Shown here one piece after another: positions 1 through 9,746 of a DNA stretch of 64,000 nucleotides; within the stretch, counting starts at the first letter, position 1, and each line of letters begins with the position of its first letter. The notes below the pieces were generated by a model, which worked only from the letters and a program-made list of their open reading frames with translations, did no database searches and was not told where the DNA came from. This DNA is from Ectopseudomonas composti (GTDB lineage: Bacteria; Pseudomonadota; Gammaproteobacteria; Pseudomonadales; Pseudomonadaceae), in assembly GCF_001567565.1 (NCBI RefSeq), contig NZ_LSSW01000028.1:186001-250000 (forward strand), written 5' to 3'. Both the position numbers and the translations under genes were made by a program.

Positions 1-807
1 GATGACGGTTGGCGATACCAGCGAAGCCAGGCCCAGCACGCAGAGCAGGTTGAAGATGTTGCTGCCGACGATATTGCCGACGGCGATATCGCGCTCACCC
101 TTGAAGGCCGCGATGATCGAGGTGGCCAACTCCGGCAGCGAGGTGCCGATGGCGATGACGGTCAGGCCGATAACCAGCTCCGACAGACCCAGCGCACGCG
201 CCAGTTGCACAGCGCCTTCGACCAGAAAGTTGGAGCCCGCCACCAGCAGGACCAGACCGGCGATGACCAGGCCCAGGTTGATCGCCCAGGCGTAGGGCTT
301 GGGTTGCTCGTCGAGGCCGAATTCCTTGGCGAACTCGTCATCGTCACCCCCCTTGTCCTTACGCGAGCTGTAGATCAGGAAACCGGTGTAGCTCAGTACG
401 CCGGCGAACAGCAGGGCACCATCGAGGCGGCTCAAGGCGCCATCCGAGGCCAGTGCATAAACCACCAGGCTGGCGCCGATCATGATCGGCACGTCGAGGC
501 GGATCAGCTGGCGCGAGACGATCAGTGGCGCGACCAGGGCGGTCACGCCGAGGATCAGCAGGACGTTGGCGATGTTGCTGCCGATGACGTTACCGATGGC
601 CAGGTCGCCACTGCCGTTGAACGCCGATTGCACGCTGACTGCGGTTTCCGGCGCGCTGGTGCCGAAGGCCACGACGGTCAGGCCGATTACCAGAGGTGGA
701 ATGCCGAACTGTGCGGCCAGTTTGGCGGCACCGCGCACCAGCACTTCGGCGCCGGCGACCAGCAGCACCAGGCCGGCGATCAGGTAGACATAGGTCATCA
801 GGGTCAT
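1..807 (-). CDS. Calcium/sodium antiporter, CaCA family (C-terminal end missing)
   Basis: Inner-membrane cation/Ca2+ exchanger that would couple Na+ (or H+) entry to Ca2+ export. The 269 codons present hold both halves of the inverted-repeat fold: the first alpha repeat has GTSAPE near residues 49-54 followed by NVIGSN, the second has GTSLPE near 221-226 followed by NIVGSN. A hydrophilic loop rich in Asp, Glu and Lys separates them. These GTSxPE signatures define the YrbG-like family, whose members are about 320-370 residues, so the last membrane segments lie beyond the left edge. Start is the ATG at 807, with a helix directly after it. The transported ion is assigned by family only. Confidence 0.9.
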   Translation of the reverse strand, partial: MTLMTYVYLIAGLVLLVAGAEVLVRGAAKLAAQFGIPPLVIGLTVVAFGTSAPETAVSVQSAFNGSGDLAIGNVIGSNIANVLLILGVTALVAPLIVSRQLIRLDVPIMIGASLVVYALASDGALSRLDGALLFAGVLSYTGFLIYSSRKDKGGDDDEFAKEFGLDEQPKPYAWAINLGLVIAGLVLLVAGSNFLVEGAVQLARALGLSELVIGLTVIAIGTSLPELATSIIAAFKGERDIAVGNIVGSNIFNLLCVLGLASLVSPTVI

Positions 808-898
808 TGCAGGGTAGCTCCAGAAAAAGTGCGGCTAGTGTAGCGATGGCATTCCTGCCTGCCAGGGGCGTCGGAAAGATTTTGTTGCCAATTGTTCC

Positions 899-1318
899 TC
901 AGTCCAGCGCCTCGACTCGAACCGGCACGACACCTGCGCGCAGCATGTCCAGGCGCACGGCGGCGGCGCGCGAGACGTCGATGACGCGGCCGCGCACGAA
1001 GGGGCCGCGATCGTTGATGCGCAGCACCACACTGCGGTCATTGCTCAGGTTGGTCACCCGCACCCGCGTACCGAAGGGCAGGGTGCGATGCGCGGCGGTC
1101 AGCGCGTTCTGATCGAAACGCTCGCCGCTGGCGGTGCGCTTGCCGTGGTGCGCCTGGCCGTAATAGGAGGCCTTGCCGGTCTCGCTGCCGCCGCCACCGC
1201 CGAAGGTGGAGCAGCCACCGAGCAGGGCGAGCGCGCCGAACAGAGCAAACACCGGCAGCCCGGAGGCAATTCGGGGCGTTGCAGATTCGCGGATTGCATC
1301 CAGGCTACGGCTAATCAT
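899..1318 (-). CDS. RlpA-like septal-ring lipoprotein, short form without SPOR domain
   Basis: Predicted 139-residue lipoprotein. The N-terminus has a hydrophobic signal ending in a lipobox (LLGGC), then a Gly-rich linker and a double-psi beta-barrel domain over about residues 47-137 with the RlpA hallmarks [25 protein letters not shown] and NDRGPF. RlpA proteins are peptidoglycan lytic transglycosylases acting on denuded glycans at the septum. This copy lacks the C-terminal SPOR domain of full-length RlpA, so septal targeting is not assured. I start at the ATG at 1318, because the upstream in-frame extension would put charged residues ahead of the signal. It follows gatB on the same strand after a hairpin. 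Confidence 0.85.
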   Translation of the reverse strand: MISRSLDAIRESATPRIASGLPVFALFGALALLGGCSTFGGGGGSETGKASYYGQAHHGKRTASGERFDQNALTAAHRTLPFGTRVRVTNLSNDRSVVLRINDRGPFVRGRVIDVSRAAAVRLDMLRAGVVPVRVEALD

Positions 1319-1339
1319 CGCGGGTTCTCCAGATAGAAA

Positions 1340-1361
1340 GACGCCGGGCAAGCCCGGCGTC
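1340..1361 (-). terminator. Hairpin between gatB and rlpA-like gene, possible terminator
   Basis: Perfect 9-bp stem (GACGCCGGG / CCCGGCGTC) with a CAAG loop, just after the gatB stop. On the minus strand only a short T-rich stretch follows, so termination may be partial and the lipoprotein gene may be read through from gatB. Confidence 0.5.
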
Positions 1362-1380
1362 GTTTCGTTGGCTCGAGGTT

Positions 1381-2829
1381 TCAGCCTTCGAGCTTCTTCT
1401 TCAGCAGTTCGTTCACTTGCCCCGGGTTGGCCTTGCCCTTGGAGGCTTTCATGGCCTGGCCGACGAAGAAGCCGAACATCTTGCCGCGCTTGGCTTCATC
1501 ACTGGCGCGGTACTGTTCGACCTGCTCGGCGTTGGCGGCCAGCACTTCGTCGAGCATCTTCTCGATGGCACCGGAGTCGGTGACCTGCTTGAGGCCCTTG
1601 TTCTCGATGATCTCGTCGGCGCTGGCACCTTCACCGGCAGCCAGGGCTTCGAAGACCATCTTGGCGATCTTGCCGCTGATGGTGTTGTCCTTGATGCGCA
1701 GGATCATGCCGCCCAGTTGCTCGGCAGACACTGGCGACTGGTCGATCTCCAGGTTGTCCTTGTTGAGCAGGCTGGACAGCTCGCCCATCACCCAGTTGGC
1801 CGCCAGTTTGGCGTCGCCACACACGGCATTGACTGCCTCGAAGTAGTCGGCCAGTTCACGGCTGGCGCTGAGCACACTGGCGTCGTAGGTGGACAGGCCG
1901 AACTGGCTCTCGAAGCGCTCGCGCTTCTGCGGCGGCAGCTCGGGCAGGCCAGCGCGCAACTCGTCGAGGAAGCTGCGCTCGATCACCACCGGCAGCAGAT
2001 CAGGGCAGGGGAAGTAACGGTAGTCGTTGGCTTCTTCCTTGCTGCGCATGGAGCGCGTCTGATCCTTGTTCGGATCGTACAGGCGGGTTTCCTGCACCAC
2101 CTTGCCGCCGTCCTCGATCAGCTCGATCTGGCGCTGCACTTCATGGTTGATGGCTTTTTCGATGAAACGGAACGAGTTGACGTTCTTGATCTCGGCGCGC
2201 GTGCCAAACTCGGCCTGGCCTTTCGGGCGTACCGAGACGTTGCAGTCGCAACGCAGCGAGCCTTCGGCCATGTTGCCGTCGCAGATGCCCAGGTAGCGGA
2301 CAAGCGCGTGGATCGCCTTCACATAGGCCACGGCTTCCTTGGCCGAACGGATGTCCGGCTCGGAAACGATTTCCAGCAGGGGCGTGCCGGCGCGGTTCAG
2401 GTCGATGCCGCTCATGCCCTGGAAGTCTTCGTGCAGGCTCTTGCCCGCGTCTTCTTCCAGGTGCGCACGGGTGATGCCGATGCGCTTGACGGTGCCGTCT
2501 TCCAGGGTGATGTCGAGGAAGCCCTTGCCGACGATGGGGTGATCCATCTGGCTGGTCTGGTAGCCCTTGGGCAGGTCCGGGTAGAAGTAGTTCTTGCGCG
2601 CGAAGACGTTACGCTCGGCGATCTCGGCATCGATGGCCAGGCCGAACTGGCAGGCCATGCGCACGGCTTCGGCGTTGAGCACCGGCAGGGTGCCGGGCAT
2701 GCCGAGGTCGACCAGGCTGGCCTGGGTGTTGGGCTCGGCGCCGAAGGTGGTGGCGCTGGCCGAGAAAATCTTCGATTGGGTGCTGAGCTGAGCGTGAATC
2801 TCGAGCCCGATGACGGTTTCCCATTGCAT
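1381..2829 (-). CDS. gatB: Asp/Glu-tRNA(Asn/Gln) amidotransferase subunit B
   Basis: GatB subunit of the GatCAB complex. It binds misacylated Asp-tRNA(Asn) or Glu-tRNA(Gln), phosphorylates the side-chain carboxylate with ATP and uses ammonia delivered from GatA. The 482-residue protein begins with the family signature GLEIHAQL, contains [19 protein letters not shown] and [10 protein letters not shown], and ends in the YqeY-like tRNA-binding domain (ending [11 protein letters not shown]), so it is full length. The start at 2829 has GAGGAA a few bases upstream; the longer open frame runs back into an intergenic palindrome and is unlikely. It is the last gene of gatC-gatA-gatB on the minus strand. 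Confidence 0.97.
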   Translation of the reverse strand: MQWETVIGLEIHAQLSTQSKIFSASATTFGAEPNTQASLVDLGMPGTLPVLNAEAVRMACQFGLAIDAEIAERNVFARKNYFYPDLPKGYQTSQMDHPIVGKGFLDITLEDGTVKRIGITRAHLEEDAGKSLHEDFQGMSGIDLNRAGTPLLEIVSEPDIRSAKEAVAYVKAIHALVRYLGICDGNMAEGSLRCDCNVSVRPKGQAEFGTRAEIKNVNSFRFIEKAINHEVQRQIELIEDGGKVVQETRLYDPNKDQTRSMRSKEEANDYRYFPCPDLLPVVIERSFLDELRAGLPELPPQKRERFESQFGLSTYDASVLSASRELADYFEAVNAVCGDAKLAANWVMGELSSLLNKDNLEIDQSPVSAEQLGGMILRIKDNTISGKIAKMVFEALAAGEGASADEIIENKGLKQVTDSGAIEKMLDEVLAANAEQVEQYRASDEAKRGKMFGFFVGQAMKASKGKANPGQVNELLKKKLEG

Positions 2830-2888
2830 GTTTAGTGTTCCTCGATCCTGTATGGCATGGGCAAGCCCTCTCCCGGCGCTACGCGCCA

Positions 2889-2912
2889 CCCTCTCCCATG
2901 AATGGGAGAGGG
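2889..2912. repeat. Palindromic repeat between gatA and gatB
   Basis: An 11-bp perfect inverted repeat (CCCTCTCCCAT / ATGGGAGAGGG) with a 2-nt centre lies in the 110-bp gatA-gatB spacer, beside a second CTCTCCC tract near 2870. It resembles the CCCTCTCCC-type extragenic palindromes of Pseudomonas, which can stabilise or punctuate polycistronic mRNA. Copy number in the genome cannot be judged from one window. Confidence 0.6.
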
Positions 2913-2939
2913 GAAAAGGCCGCATGGCTGCGCCATGGC

Positions 2940-4391
2940 CTAGAAGCCGCTCGGTGCTTGTTTGTGCCAGTCGCTGACCTGCTGGTACTGGTGCGCGACG
3001 TTGAGCAGACGACCTTCCTGGAAGTAGTTGCCGAGCAACTGCACGCCCACCGGCAGGCCATCGACGAAGCCGGCCGGCATCGACAGGCCGGGGATGCCGG
3101 CCAGGTTGGCGGTGATGGTGTAGATGTCTTCCAGGTAGGCGGATACCGGGTCGGCGTTCTTCTCGCCGAGTTTCCAGGCCAGGTTCGGCGTGGTCGGGCC
3201 GAGGATCACGTCGACGTCCTTGAAGGCGGCGACGAAGTCGTTCTTGATCAGCCGGCGGATCTGCTGGGCCTTGATGTAGTAGGCATCGTAATAACCAGCC
3301 GACAGCGCGTAGGTGCCGACCATGATGCGGCGCTTGACCTCGGCACCGAAGCCTTCGCCACGCGAGCGCTTGTACAGGTCCTGCAGGTCTTTCGGGTTCT
3401 CGCAGCGGTAACCGAAGCGCACGCCGTCGAAACGCGACAGGTTGGAGCTGGCCTCGGCCGGCGCGATTACGTAGTAGGCCGGGATCGCATGCTGCATGTT
3501 CGGCAGCGAGATGTCTTTGACGGTGGCGCCGAGCTTTTTCAGCTCCTCGACCACGGCCATGATTTTCTCGCCGATGCGTGCATCGAGGCCGGCGCCGAAG
3601 TATTCCTTGGGCAGGCCGATGCGCAGGCCGGCCAGCGGCTGGGCCAGTGCCGCCAGGTAGTCATCGACCGGCTGGTCGACGCTGGTCGAGTCCTTGGCGT
3701 CGAAGCCGGCCATGGCGCCGAGCAGCAGGGCGCAGTCCTCGGCGGTACGGGCCAGCGGGCCGCCCTGATCGAGACTGGAAGCGTAGGCGATCATGCCCCA
3801 ACGCGAGACGCGGCCGTAGGTGGGCTTGATGCCGGTGAGGTTGGTCAGCGCCGCCGGTTGGCGAATCGAGCCGCCGGTGTCGGTGCCGGTGGCAGCTGGC
3901 AGCAGGCGCGCGGCCACGGCAGCAGCGGAGCCGCCCGAGGAACCGCCAGGTACGCGAGTCAGATCCCAGGGGTTCTTCACCGGGCCGTAGTGGCTGGACT
4001 CGTTGGCCGAACCCATGGCGAACTCGTCCATGTTCAGCTTGCCGAGGCTGACGGTGCCGGCGCTCTTGAGCTTGTCGACCACGGTGGCGTCGTAGGGCGC
4101 CTTGAAGCCGGTGAGGATCTTCGAGCCGCAGCTGGTCAGCACGCCCTGGGTGCAGAACAGGTCCTTGTGGGCGATCGGTGCGCCGAGCAGCGGGCTGCTT
4201 TCGCCAGCGGCGCGGCGCGCGTCGGCGGCCTTGGCCTGCTCCAGGGCCTGCTCGGCGGTGACGGTGATGAAGCTGTTGAGCTGCGGGTCGAGCTGTTCGA
4301 TGCGGCTCAGCAGACTCTGGGTCAGCTCGGCAGATGAGAATTGCTTGTCGGCGAGTGCGCGGGCGATCTCGGCCAGGGTCATGTGATGCAT
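2940..4391 (-). CDS. gatA: Asp/Glu-tRNA(Asn/Gln) amidotransferase subunit A
   Basis: Glutaminase subunit of GatCAB; it releases ammonia from glutamine for transamidation on GatB. The 483-residue protein belongs to the amidase-signature family. The Ser-cisSer-Lys triad is visible as Lys76 (IAHKDLF), Ser151 in the Gly/Ser-rich loop (PGGSSGGS) and Ser175 (GTDTGGSIR). Length and C-terminus match the family. Start is the ATG at 4391, with a second ATG three codons later. gatC lies 15 bp upstream and gatB follows, so the three subunits are co-transcribed. In Pseudomonas the complex is expected to serve mainly Asn-tRNA formation; this is family knowledge. Confidence 0.97.
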   Translation of the reverse strand: MHHMTLAEIARALADKQFSSAELTQSLLSRIEQLDPQLNSFITVTAEQALEQAKAADARRAAGESSPLLGAPIAHKDLFCTQGVLTSCGSKILTGFKAPYDATVVDKLKSAGTVSLGKLNMDEFAMGSANESSHYGPVKNPWDLTRVPGGSSGGSAAAVAARLLPAATGTDTGGSIRQPAALTNLTGIKPTYGRVSRWGMIAYASSLDQGGPLARTAEDCALLLGAMAGFDAKDSTSVDQPVDDYLAALAQPLAGLRIGLPKEYFGAGLDARIGEKIMAVVEELKKLGATVKDISLPNMQHAIPAYYVIAPAEASSNLSRFDGVRFGYRCENPKDLQDLYKRSRGEGFGAEVKRRIMVGTYALSAGYYDAYYIKAQQIRRLIKNDFVAAFKDVDVILGPTTPNLAWKLGEKNADPVSAYLEDIYTITANLAGIPGLSMPAGFVDGLPVGVQLLGNYFQEGRLLNVAHQYQQVSDWHKQAPSGF

Positions 4392-4406
4392 GGCGGAAGG
4401 CTTTCC

Positions 4407-4694
4407 TTACTCGATGACTTTGGGAACCAGGTACAGGCCGCTTTCGACGGCCGGGGCGATGGCCTGATAGGCATCGCGCTGGTTGCTCTCGTTGACCACG
4501 TCGGCGCGCAGGCGCTGGGTCGCTTCCAGCGGGTGAGCCAGGGGCTCGATGCCCTGGGTGTCGACGGCCTGCATCTGGTCGATCAGGCCGAGGATGTTGT
4601 TCAGGGTCTCGGTGGTTTGCGGAATATCGCCTTCGTTCAGACCCAGGCGGGCCAGGTGGGCGATTTTTTCCACCTCGGAGCGTTCAAGCGCCAT
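4407..4694 (-). CDS. gatC: Asp/Glu-tRNA(Asn/Gln) amidotransferase subunit C
   Basis: Small 95-residue subunit that wraps around the GatA-GatB interface and stabilises the heterotrimer. It shows the typical start ([19 protein letters not shown]), the [16 protein letters not shown] helix and the PLAHPLE segment. The ATG at 4694 has GGAG upstream; a longer in-frame N-terminus has no family counterpart and is rejected. First gene of gatCAB, divergent from mreB across 239 bp that must hold both promoters. Confidence 0.95.
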   Translation of the reverse strand: MALERSEVEKIAHLARLGLNEGDIPQTTETLNNILGLIDQMQAVDTQGIEPLAHPLEATQRLRADVVNESNQRDAYQAIAPAVESGLYLVPKVIE

Positions 4695-4833
4695 CGGGGG
4701 TTCTCCAGTGGAAGTGTGACAGAGAGGGCATGGGTGAGCGGCTGCAGGGAACGGATGTCGCGAGCCAGCGGTCAAAGGCCGCGATGTGCAGCTACAAGGC
4801 CCGGAAAAACAGGCAATCTACCATATTGCCGCC

Positions 4834-4862
4834 TTGCTCAAAATCCCTGCCGTTGTTAGAGT
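4834..4862 (+). promoter_or_regulatory. Candidate sigma-70 promoter of mreB
   Basis: TTGCTC and TAGAGT separated by 17 bp, about 70 bp before the mreB ATG, in the divergent gatC-mreB spacer. Both hexamers are imperfect, so this is a weak assignment. Confidence 0.35.
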
Positions 4863-4921
4863 TTGCCGCACTTTTTACCTGCGCGTTTTCCGCGCCTGGC
4901 CTTCACCCACGCGTTGCCTAG

Positions 4922-5971
<1,050 letters not shown>

Positions 5972-5992
5972 GGTTGACCTCGCTTGCCTGCC

Positions 5993-6012
5993 GTGCCGCC
6001 TCCGGGCGGCAC
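5993..6012 (+). other. GC-rich hairpin between mreB and mreC
   Basis: Perfect 8-bp stem GTGCCGCC / GGCGGCAC with a TCCG loop, 21 bp after the mreB stop. There is no T-run, so it is more likely an attenuator or a 3'-end stabiliser of mreB mRNA than a full terminator. Confidence 0.55.
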
Positions 6013-6084
6013 GCGCATATTCGAGCATTGCAGTACACTCGGCCCAACCTTCGCCTTACCGGTTCGCCTTTCGCATGAATTCGC

Positions 6085-7086
6085 GTGCTTTTCGCCCCTG
6101 TGGCGCACGAGGAGCAGACCATTAAGCCGCTCTTCGCCAAAGGTCCCTCGCTGGGCATTCGTCTGCTGGTATTCACCGTGTTGTCGGTGGTGCTGATGGT
6201 GGTCGACGCCCGCTTCGAGACGCTCAAGCCGATGCGCAGCCAGATGGGGCTGGTGCTCACGCCCTTCTATTGGCTGGCGGATGTGCCTGTGCGCTTGTGG
6301 GACGGTGCGACCCAGCAGATCTCGTCGCGCAACGAGCTGATGGCCGAGAACGAGAAACTCAAGGCCGAAGCCCTGTTGTTGCAGCGTCGCCTGCAGAAGC
6401 TGGCGGCGCTGACCGAGCAGAACGTGCGCTTGCGTGAGCTGCTCAACTCCGCCGCGCTGGTGGACGACGAAGTGCTGGTCGGCGAGCTGATCGGCGTCGA
6501 CCCGAACCCCTATACCCACCGCATTCTGATCGACAAGGGTGAGAAGGACGGCGTGTTCCTCGGTCAGCCAGTGCTCGATGCCCGTGGCCTGATGGGGCAG
6601 GTGGTCGAGATCATGCCCTACACCTCGCGCGTGCTACTGCTCACCGACACCACCCACAGCATTCCGGTGCAGGTCAATCGCAACGGCCTGCGTGCCATCG
6701 CCGTGGGTACCGGTAATCCGGAGCGCCTGGAGCTGCGTCATGTGGCCGATACCGCTGATATCAAGGAAGGCGACCTGCTGGTCAGCTCCGGCATGGGCCA
6801 GCGCTTCCCGGCGGGCTACCCGGTGGCCACGGTCAAGGAAGTGATTCACGACTCCGGCCAGCCCTTCGCCATCGTTCGTGCCGTACCCACCGCCGCCCTC
6901 AATCGCAGCCGTTACCTGTTGCTGGTGTTCTCCGACCGGCGCACCCCGGAGCAGCGTGCCAATGACTCCGCCGAGGCCCAGGAAGCGGCTGATCGCGAAG
7001 CCGAGCAGGCGCGTGCGAATGCTGAGCAGGTGCCGGCGCAGAATGAGGCGCCGAGCGCGGACGCCCCCGCACAGGAGACGAACTGA
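6085..7086 (+). CDS. mreC: Rod shape-determining protein MreC
   Basis: Bitopic inner-membrane scaffold that links MreB to the elongasome and activates PBP2. It has a short cytoplasmic tail, one membrane helix (LLVFTVLSVVLMVV), a coiled coil (ENEKLKAEALLLQRRLQKLAALTEQ), and the periplasmic double beta-barrel core; the last 50 residues are a Glu/Ala/Pro-rich tail. The start is uncertain. GTG at 6085 and GTG at 6100 lack a good ribosome site, whereas GAGGAG sits 6 nt before an in-frame ATT at 6121, which would give a protein starting IKPLFAKGPSLG like its relatives. No ATG is suitably placed. The stop overlaps the mreD ATG by one base. Confidence 0.93.
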   Translation: MLFAPVAHEEQTIKPLFAKGPSLGIRLLVFTVLSVVLMVVDARFETLKPMRSQMGLVLTPFYWLADVPVRLWDGATQQISSRNELMAENEKLKAEALLLQRRLQKLAALTEQNVRLRELLNSAALVDDEVLVGELIGVDPNPYTHRILIDKGEKDGVFLGQPVLDARGLMGQVVEIMPYTSRVLLLTDTTHSIPVQVNRNGLRAIAVGTGNPERLELRHVADTADIKEGDLLVSSGMGQRFPAGYPVATVKEVIHDSGQPFAIVRAVPTAALNRSRYLLLVFSDRRTPEQRANDSAEAQEAADREAEQARANAEQVPAQNEAPSADAPAQETN

Positions 7087-7574
7087 TGGTTGGCGTACAG
7101 CCCCGGAACGGCTGGGTGGTCTGGCTGAGCCTGGCGCTCGGCCTGTTGCTCAGTGTTTCGCCGCTGCCTGAGTTCATGCAGGTCGGCCGCCCGCTATGGG
7201 TTGCCTTGATCCTCACCTATTGGGTGCTGGCGCTGCCGCACCGTGTCGGCATGACCACCGCCTGGATTCTGGGCCTGGCGCAGGACGTGCTGTTTGGTAC
7301 GTTGCTGGGGCAGAATGCCCTGATCCTCACCCTGATCACCTTTCTGGTGCTAAGCCTGCATCAGCGCCTGCGCATGTTCCCCATGTGGCAGCAGAGCATG
7401 GTACTGATGGTGGTATTCGGCCTGGCTCAGCTGGTGCAGCTGTGGCTCAATGCGCTGACCGGCAGTCGTCCGCCGACCCTGGCATTCATCCTGCCGGCGT
7501 TGGTCAGTGCCTTGCTCTGGCCGTGGATCTGCACCTTCCTGCGCGCGCTTCACCGTCGCCTCAACGTCAACTGA
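7086..7574 (+). CDS. mreD: Rod shape-determining protein MreD
   Basis: Polytopic inner-membrane partner of MreC in the elongasome. The 162-residue protein is almost wholly hydrophobic, with about five or six membrane helices and a short basic C-terminus, as expected of MreD. The ATG shares its A with the TGA of mreC, indicating translational coupling. The Maf gene follows after about 50 bp on the same strand, the usual Pseudomonas order. Confidence 0.95.
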   Translation: MVGVQPRNGWVVWLSLALGLLLSVSPLPEFMQVGRPLWVALILTYWVLALPHRVGMTTAWILGLAQDVLFGTLLGQNALILTLITFLVLSLHQRLRMFPMWQQSMVLMVVFGLAQLVQLWLNALTGSRPPTLAFILPALVSALLWPWICTFLRALHRRLNVN

Positions 7575-7626
7575 GAACGGCCACGCTTGACGCTTGGCCG
7601 GGACTCGTCCGATAGGGAGAATACTC

Positions 7627-8223
7627 ATGGCCACGCTTTTCCTGGCCTCCGCTTCGCCCCGTCGCCGTGAGCTTCTGGCCCAGATCGCTGTGCCCTGTGT
7701 CACGCAAATCGCCGCCATAGACGAAACCCCGTTGCCAGGCGAGCAGCCGGCCGCTTATGTAGAGCGTCTGGCGCGCGGCAAGGCGCACGCCGGCTTGGCG
7801 GCGCTGTCGGATAGTACGGATGCCGTGGTGTTGGGCGCCGATACCGCCGTGGTGCTAGACGGCCAGATTCTTGGTAAACCGCTCGATTTCGAGGATTTTC
7901 GCCGCATGCTGGCCGGCCTTTCCGGTCGCAGCCATCAGGTGATGACGGCGGTGGCGCTGGTCAGCCGCCAGGCCGAGGCTGCGCAGGTGGTGTGCAGCGA
8001 TGTGACGTTTCGCCATCTGAGCGAGGCGGAAGTTCGCGCGTACTGGGCCAGCGGAGAACCCTGCGACAAGGCGGGCGGTTATGGTATTCAGGGGTTGGCG
8101 GCGGTGTTCGTCAGCCGTATCGAGGGCAGCTATTCGGCCGTGGTCGGTCTGCCCTTGTGCGAAACGGCGCAGATGCTGGGTGACTTCGGCATTGCCTGTT
8201 GGCAGTCGAACGCCGCGCCATAA
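7627..8223 (+). CDS. maf: Maf-family nucleoside triphosphate pyrophosphatase (YhdE-like)
   Basis: House-cleaning enzyme that hydrolyses dTTP/UTP or modified nucleotides to monophosphates; Maf overexpression blocks septation in other bacteria. The 198-residue protein shows the family motif [10 protein letters not shown] at residues 8-17, the catalytic acidic segment [10 protein letters not shown] and the [11 protein letters not shown] loop. The position after mreBCD and before rng matches YhdE, the dTTP/UTP-specific subfamily. The ATG at 7627 is preceded by AGGGAG; the in-frame extension upstream has no homologous residues. Confidence 0.94.
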   Translation: MATLFLASASPRRRELLAQIAVPCVTQIAAIDETPLPGEQPAAYVERLARGKAHAGLAALSDSTDAVVLGADTAVVLDGQILGKPLDFEDFRRMLAGLSGRSHQVMTAVALVSRQAEAAQVVCSDVTFRHLSEAEVRAYWASGEPCDKAGGYGIQGLAAVFVSRIEGSYSAVVGLPLCETAQMLGDFGIACWQSNAAP

Positions 8224-8271
8224 ATTGAAATGGCCGCCGAGGGCGGGCAGCGAATCCATCAGGACGGATGC

Positions 8272-9729
8272 ATGAGCGAAGAGATTCTGATCAATATCAC
8301 GCCGATGGAATCGCGTGTGGCAGTGGTGGAAAACGGCGTCCTGCAGGAAGTGCATGTGGAGCGCACGCAGAAGCGCGGTATCGTCGGCAACATCTACAAA
8401 GGCAAGGTGGTACGCGTACTGCCAGGCATGCAGGCGGCATTCGTCGACATTGGCCTGGAACGCGCGGCGTTCATCCATGCCTCGGAAATCTCCAGCCGTG
8501 AGGGCGCGGCGGTCGAGCCGATCAGCGCCCTGGTCCACGAAGGGCAGAGCCTGGTGGTGCAGGTCACCAAGGACCCCATCGGCAGCAAGGGCGCGCGCCT
8601 GACCACGCAGTTGTCCATCCCCTCGCGGTATCTGGTGTACATGCCGCGCACCAGTCACGTCGGCATATCGCTGAAGATCGAAGATGAAGCCGAGCGTGAG
8701 CGCCTCAAACAGGTGGTGGCCGATTGCGTCGCCACCGAGGGCATCGAAGAGGCGGGTGGCTTCATCTTGCGCACGGCGGCCGAGGGCGCTGGTGCCGACG
8801 AGATCCTGATCGATATCCGCTACCTGCGTCGCCTCTGGGACCAGATCGGCGCGCAGATCCAGAATGCCAAGGCGCCGACGGTGATCTACGAGGATCTGTC
8901 CCTGGCGCTGCGGACCCTGCGTGACCTGGTCAGCCCGCGCACCGAGAAGATTCGCGTGGACTCGCGGGAAACCTTCCAGAAGATCACCCAGTTCGTCGCC
9001 GAATTGATGCCGGAGATTGCCGACCGCCTGGAGCATTACCCGGGCGAACGGCCGATTTTCGACCTGTACGGCGTCGAGGACGAAATCCAGCGCGCCCTGG
9101 AGCGCAAGGTGCCGCTCAAGTCCGGCGGCTACCTGGTGGTCGACCCGGCCGAGGCGATGAGCACCATCGACGTCAATACCGGTGCCTTCGTCGGCCATCG
9201 CACCCTCGAGGAAACCATCTTCAAGACCAATCTTGAAGCGGCCACGGCCATCGCCCGGCAACTGCGCCTGCGCAACCTGGGCGGCATCATCATCATTGAC
9301 TTCATCGACATGGAAGACGAAGAGCACCAGCGCCAGGTGCTGCGTACCCTGGAGAAGCAGCTCGAACGTGACCATGCCAAGACCAACATCATCGGCATCA
9401 CCGAACTGGGCCTGGTGCAGATGACCCGCAAGCGCACGCGCGAAAGCCTCGAACAGATTCTCTGCGAGCCCTGCAGCGCTTGTCAGGGGCGCGGCAAGCT
9501 GAAGACGCCGGAAACCACCTGCTACGAAATCTTCCGCGAAATTCTGCGTGAAGCCCGTGCCTATCAGGCGGAAAGCTATCGTGTGTTGGCCAACCAGAAG
9601 GTGGTCGATCGCCTGCTCGACGAAGAGTCGGGCAACGTCGCCGATCTGGAAGCCTTCATCGGACGTACCATCAAATTCCAGGTGGAAACCATGTATTCCC
9701 AGGAACAGTACGACGTGGTGCTGCTCTGA
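8272..9729 (+). CDS. rng: Ribonuclease G
   Basis: Endoribonuclease of the RNase E/G family that matures the 5' end of 16S rRNA and cuts AU-rich single-stranded mRNA. The 485-residue protein has the N-terminal S1 domain (GIVGNIYKGKVVRVLPGMQAAFVDIG), the DNase I-like catalytic core with Mg-binding aspartates in TIDVNTG and IIIIDFIDM, and a zinc-link region CEPCSACQGRGK. It lacks the long disordered tail of RNase E, so it is RNase G. The ATG at 8272 gives the conserved start SEEILINITP. It lies between maf and yhdP in one plus-strand run. Confidence 0.96.
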   Translation: MSEEILINITPMESRVAVVENGVLQEVHVERTQKRGIVGNIYKGKVVRVLPGMQAAFVDIGLERAAFIHASEISSREGAAVEPISALVHEGQSLVVQVTKDPIGSKGARLTTQLSIPSRYLVYMPRTSHVGISLKIEDEAERERLKQVVADCVATEGIEEAGGFILRTAAEGAGADEILIDIRYLRRLWDQIGAQIQNAKAPTVIYEDLSLALRTLRDLVSPRTEKIRVDSRETFQKITQFVAELMPEIADRLEHYPGERPIFDLYGVEDEIQRALERKVPLKSGGYLVVDPAEAMSTIDVNTGAFVGHRTLEETIFKTNLEAATAIARQLRLRNLGGIIIIDFIDMEDEEHQRQVLRTLEKQLERDHAKTNIIGITELGLVQMTRKRTRESLEQILCEPCSACQGRGKLKTPETTCYEIFREILREARAYQAESYRVLANQKVVDRLLDEESGNVADLEAFIGRTIKFQVETMYSQEQYDVVLL

Positions 9730-9746
9730 GCACGGTCAGCAATGAG

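Noticed and set aside
2889..2912. Terminator between gatA and gatB
   Set aside because: The palindrome has no T-run on the minus strand, and gatB would be cut off from its operon.
1417..4337. Long plus-strand open frames opposite gatB and gatA
   Set aside because: They lie wholly on the complementary strand of conserved genes and show only the composition expected from those genes.
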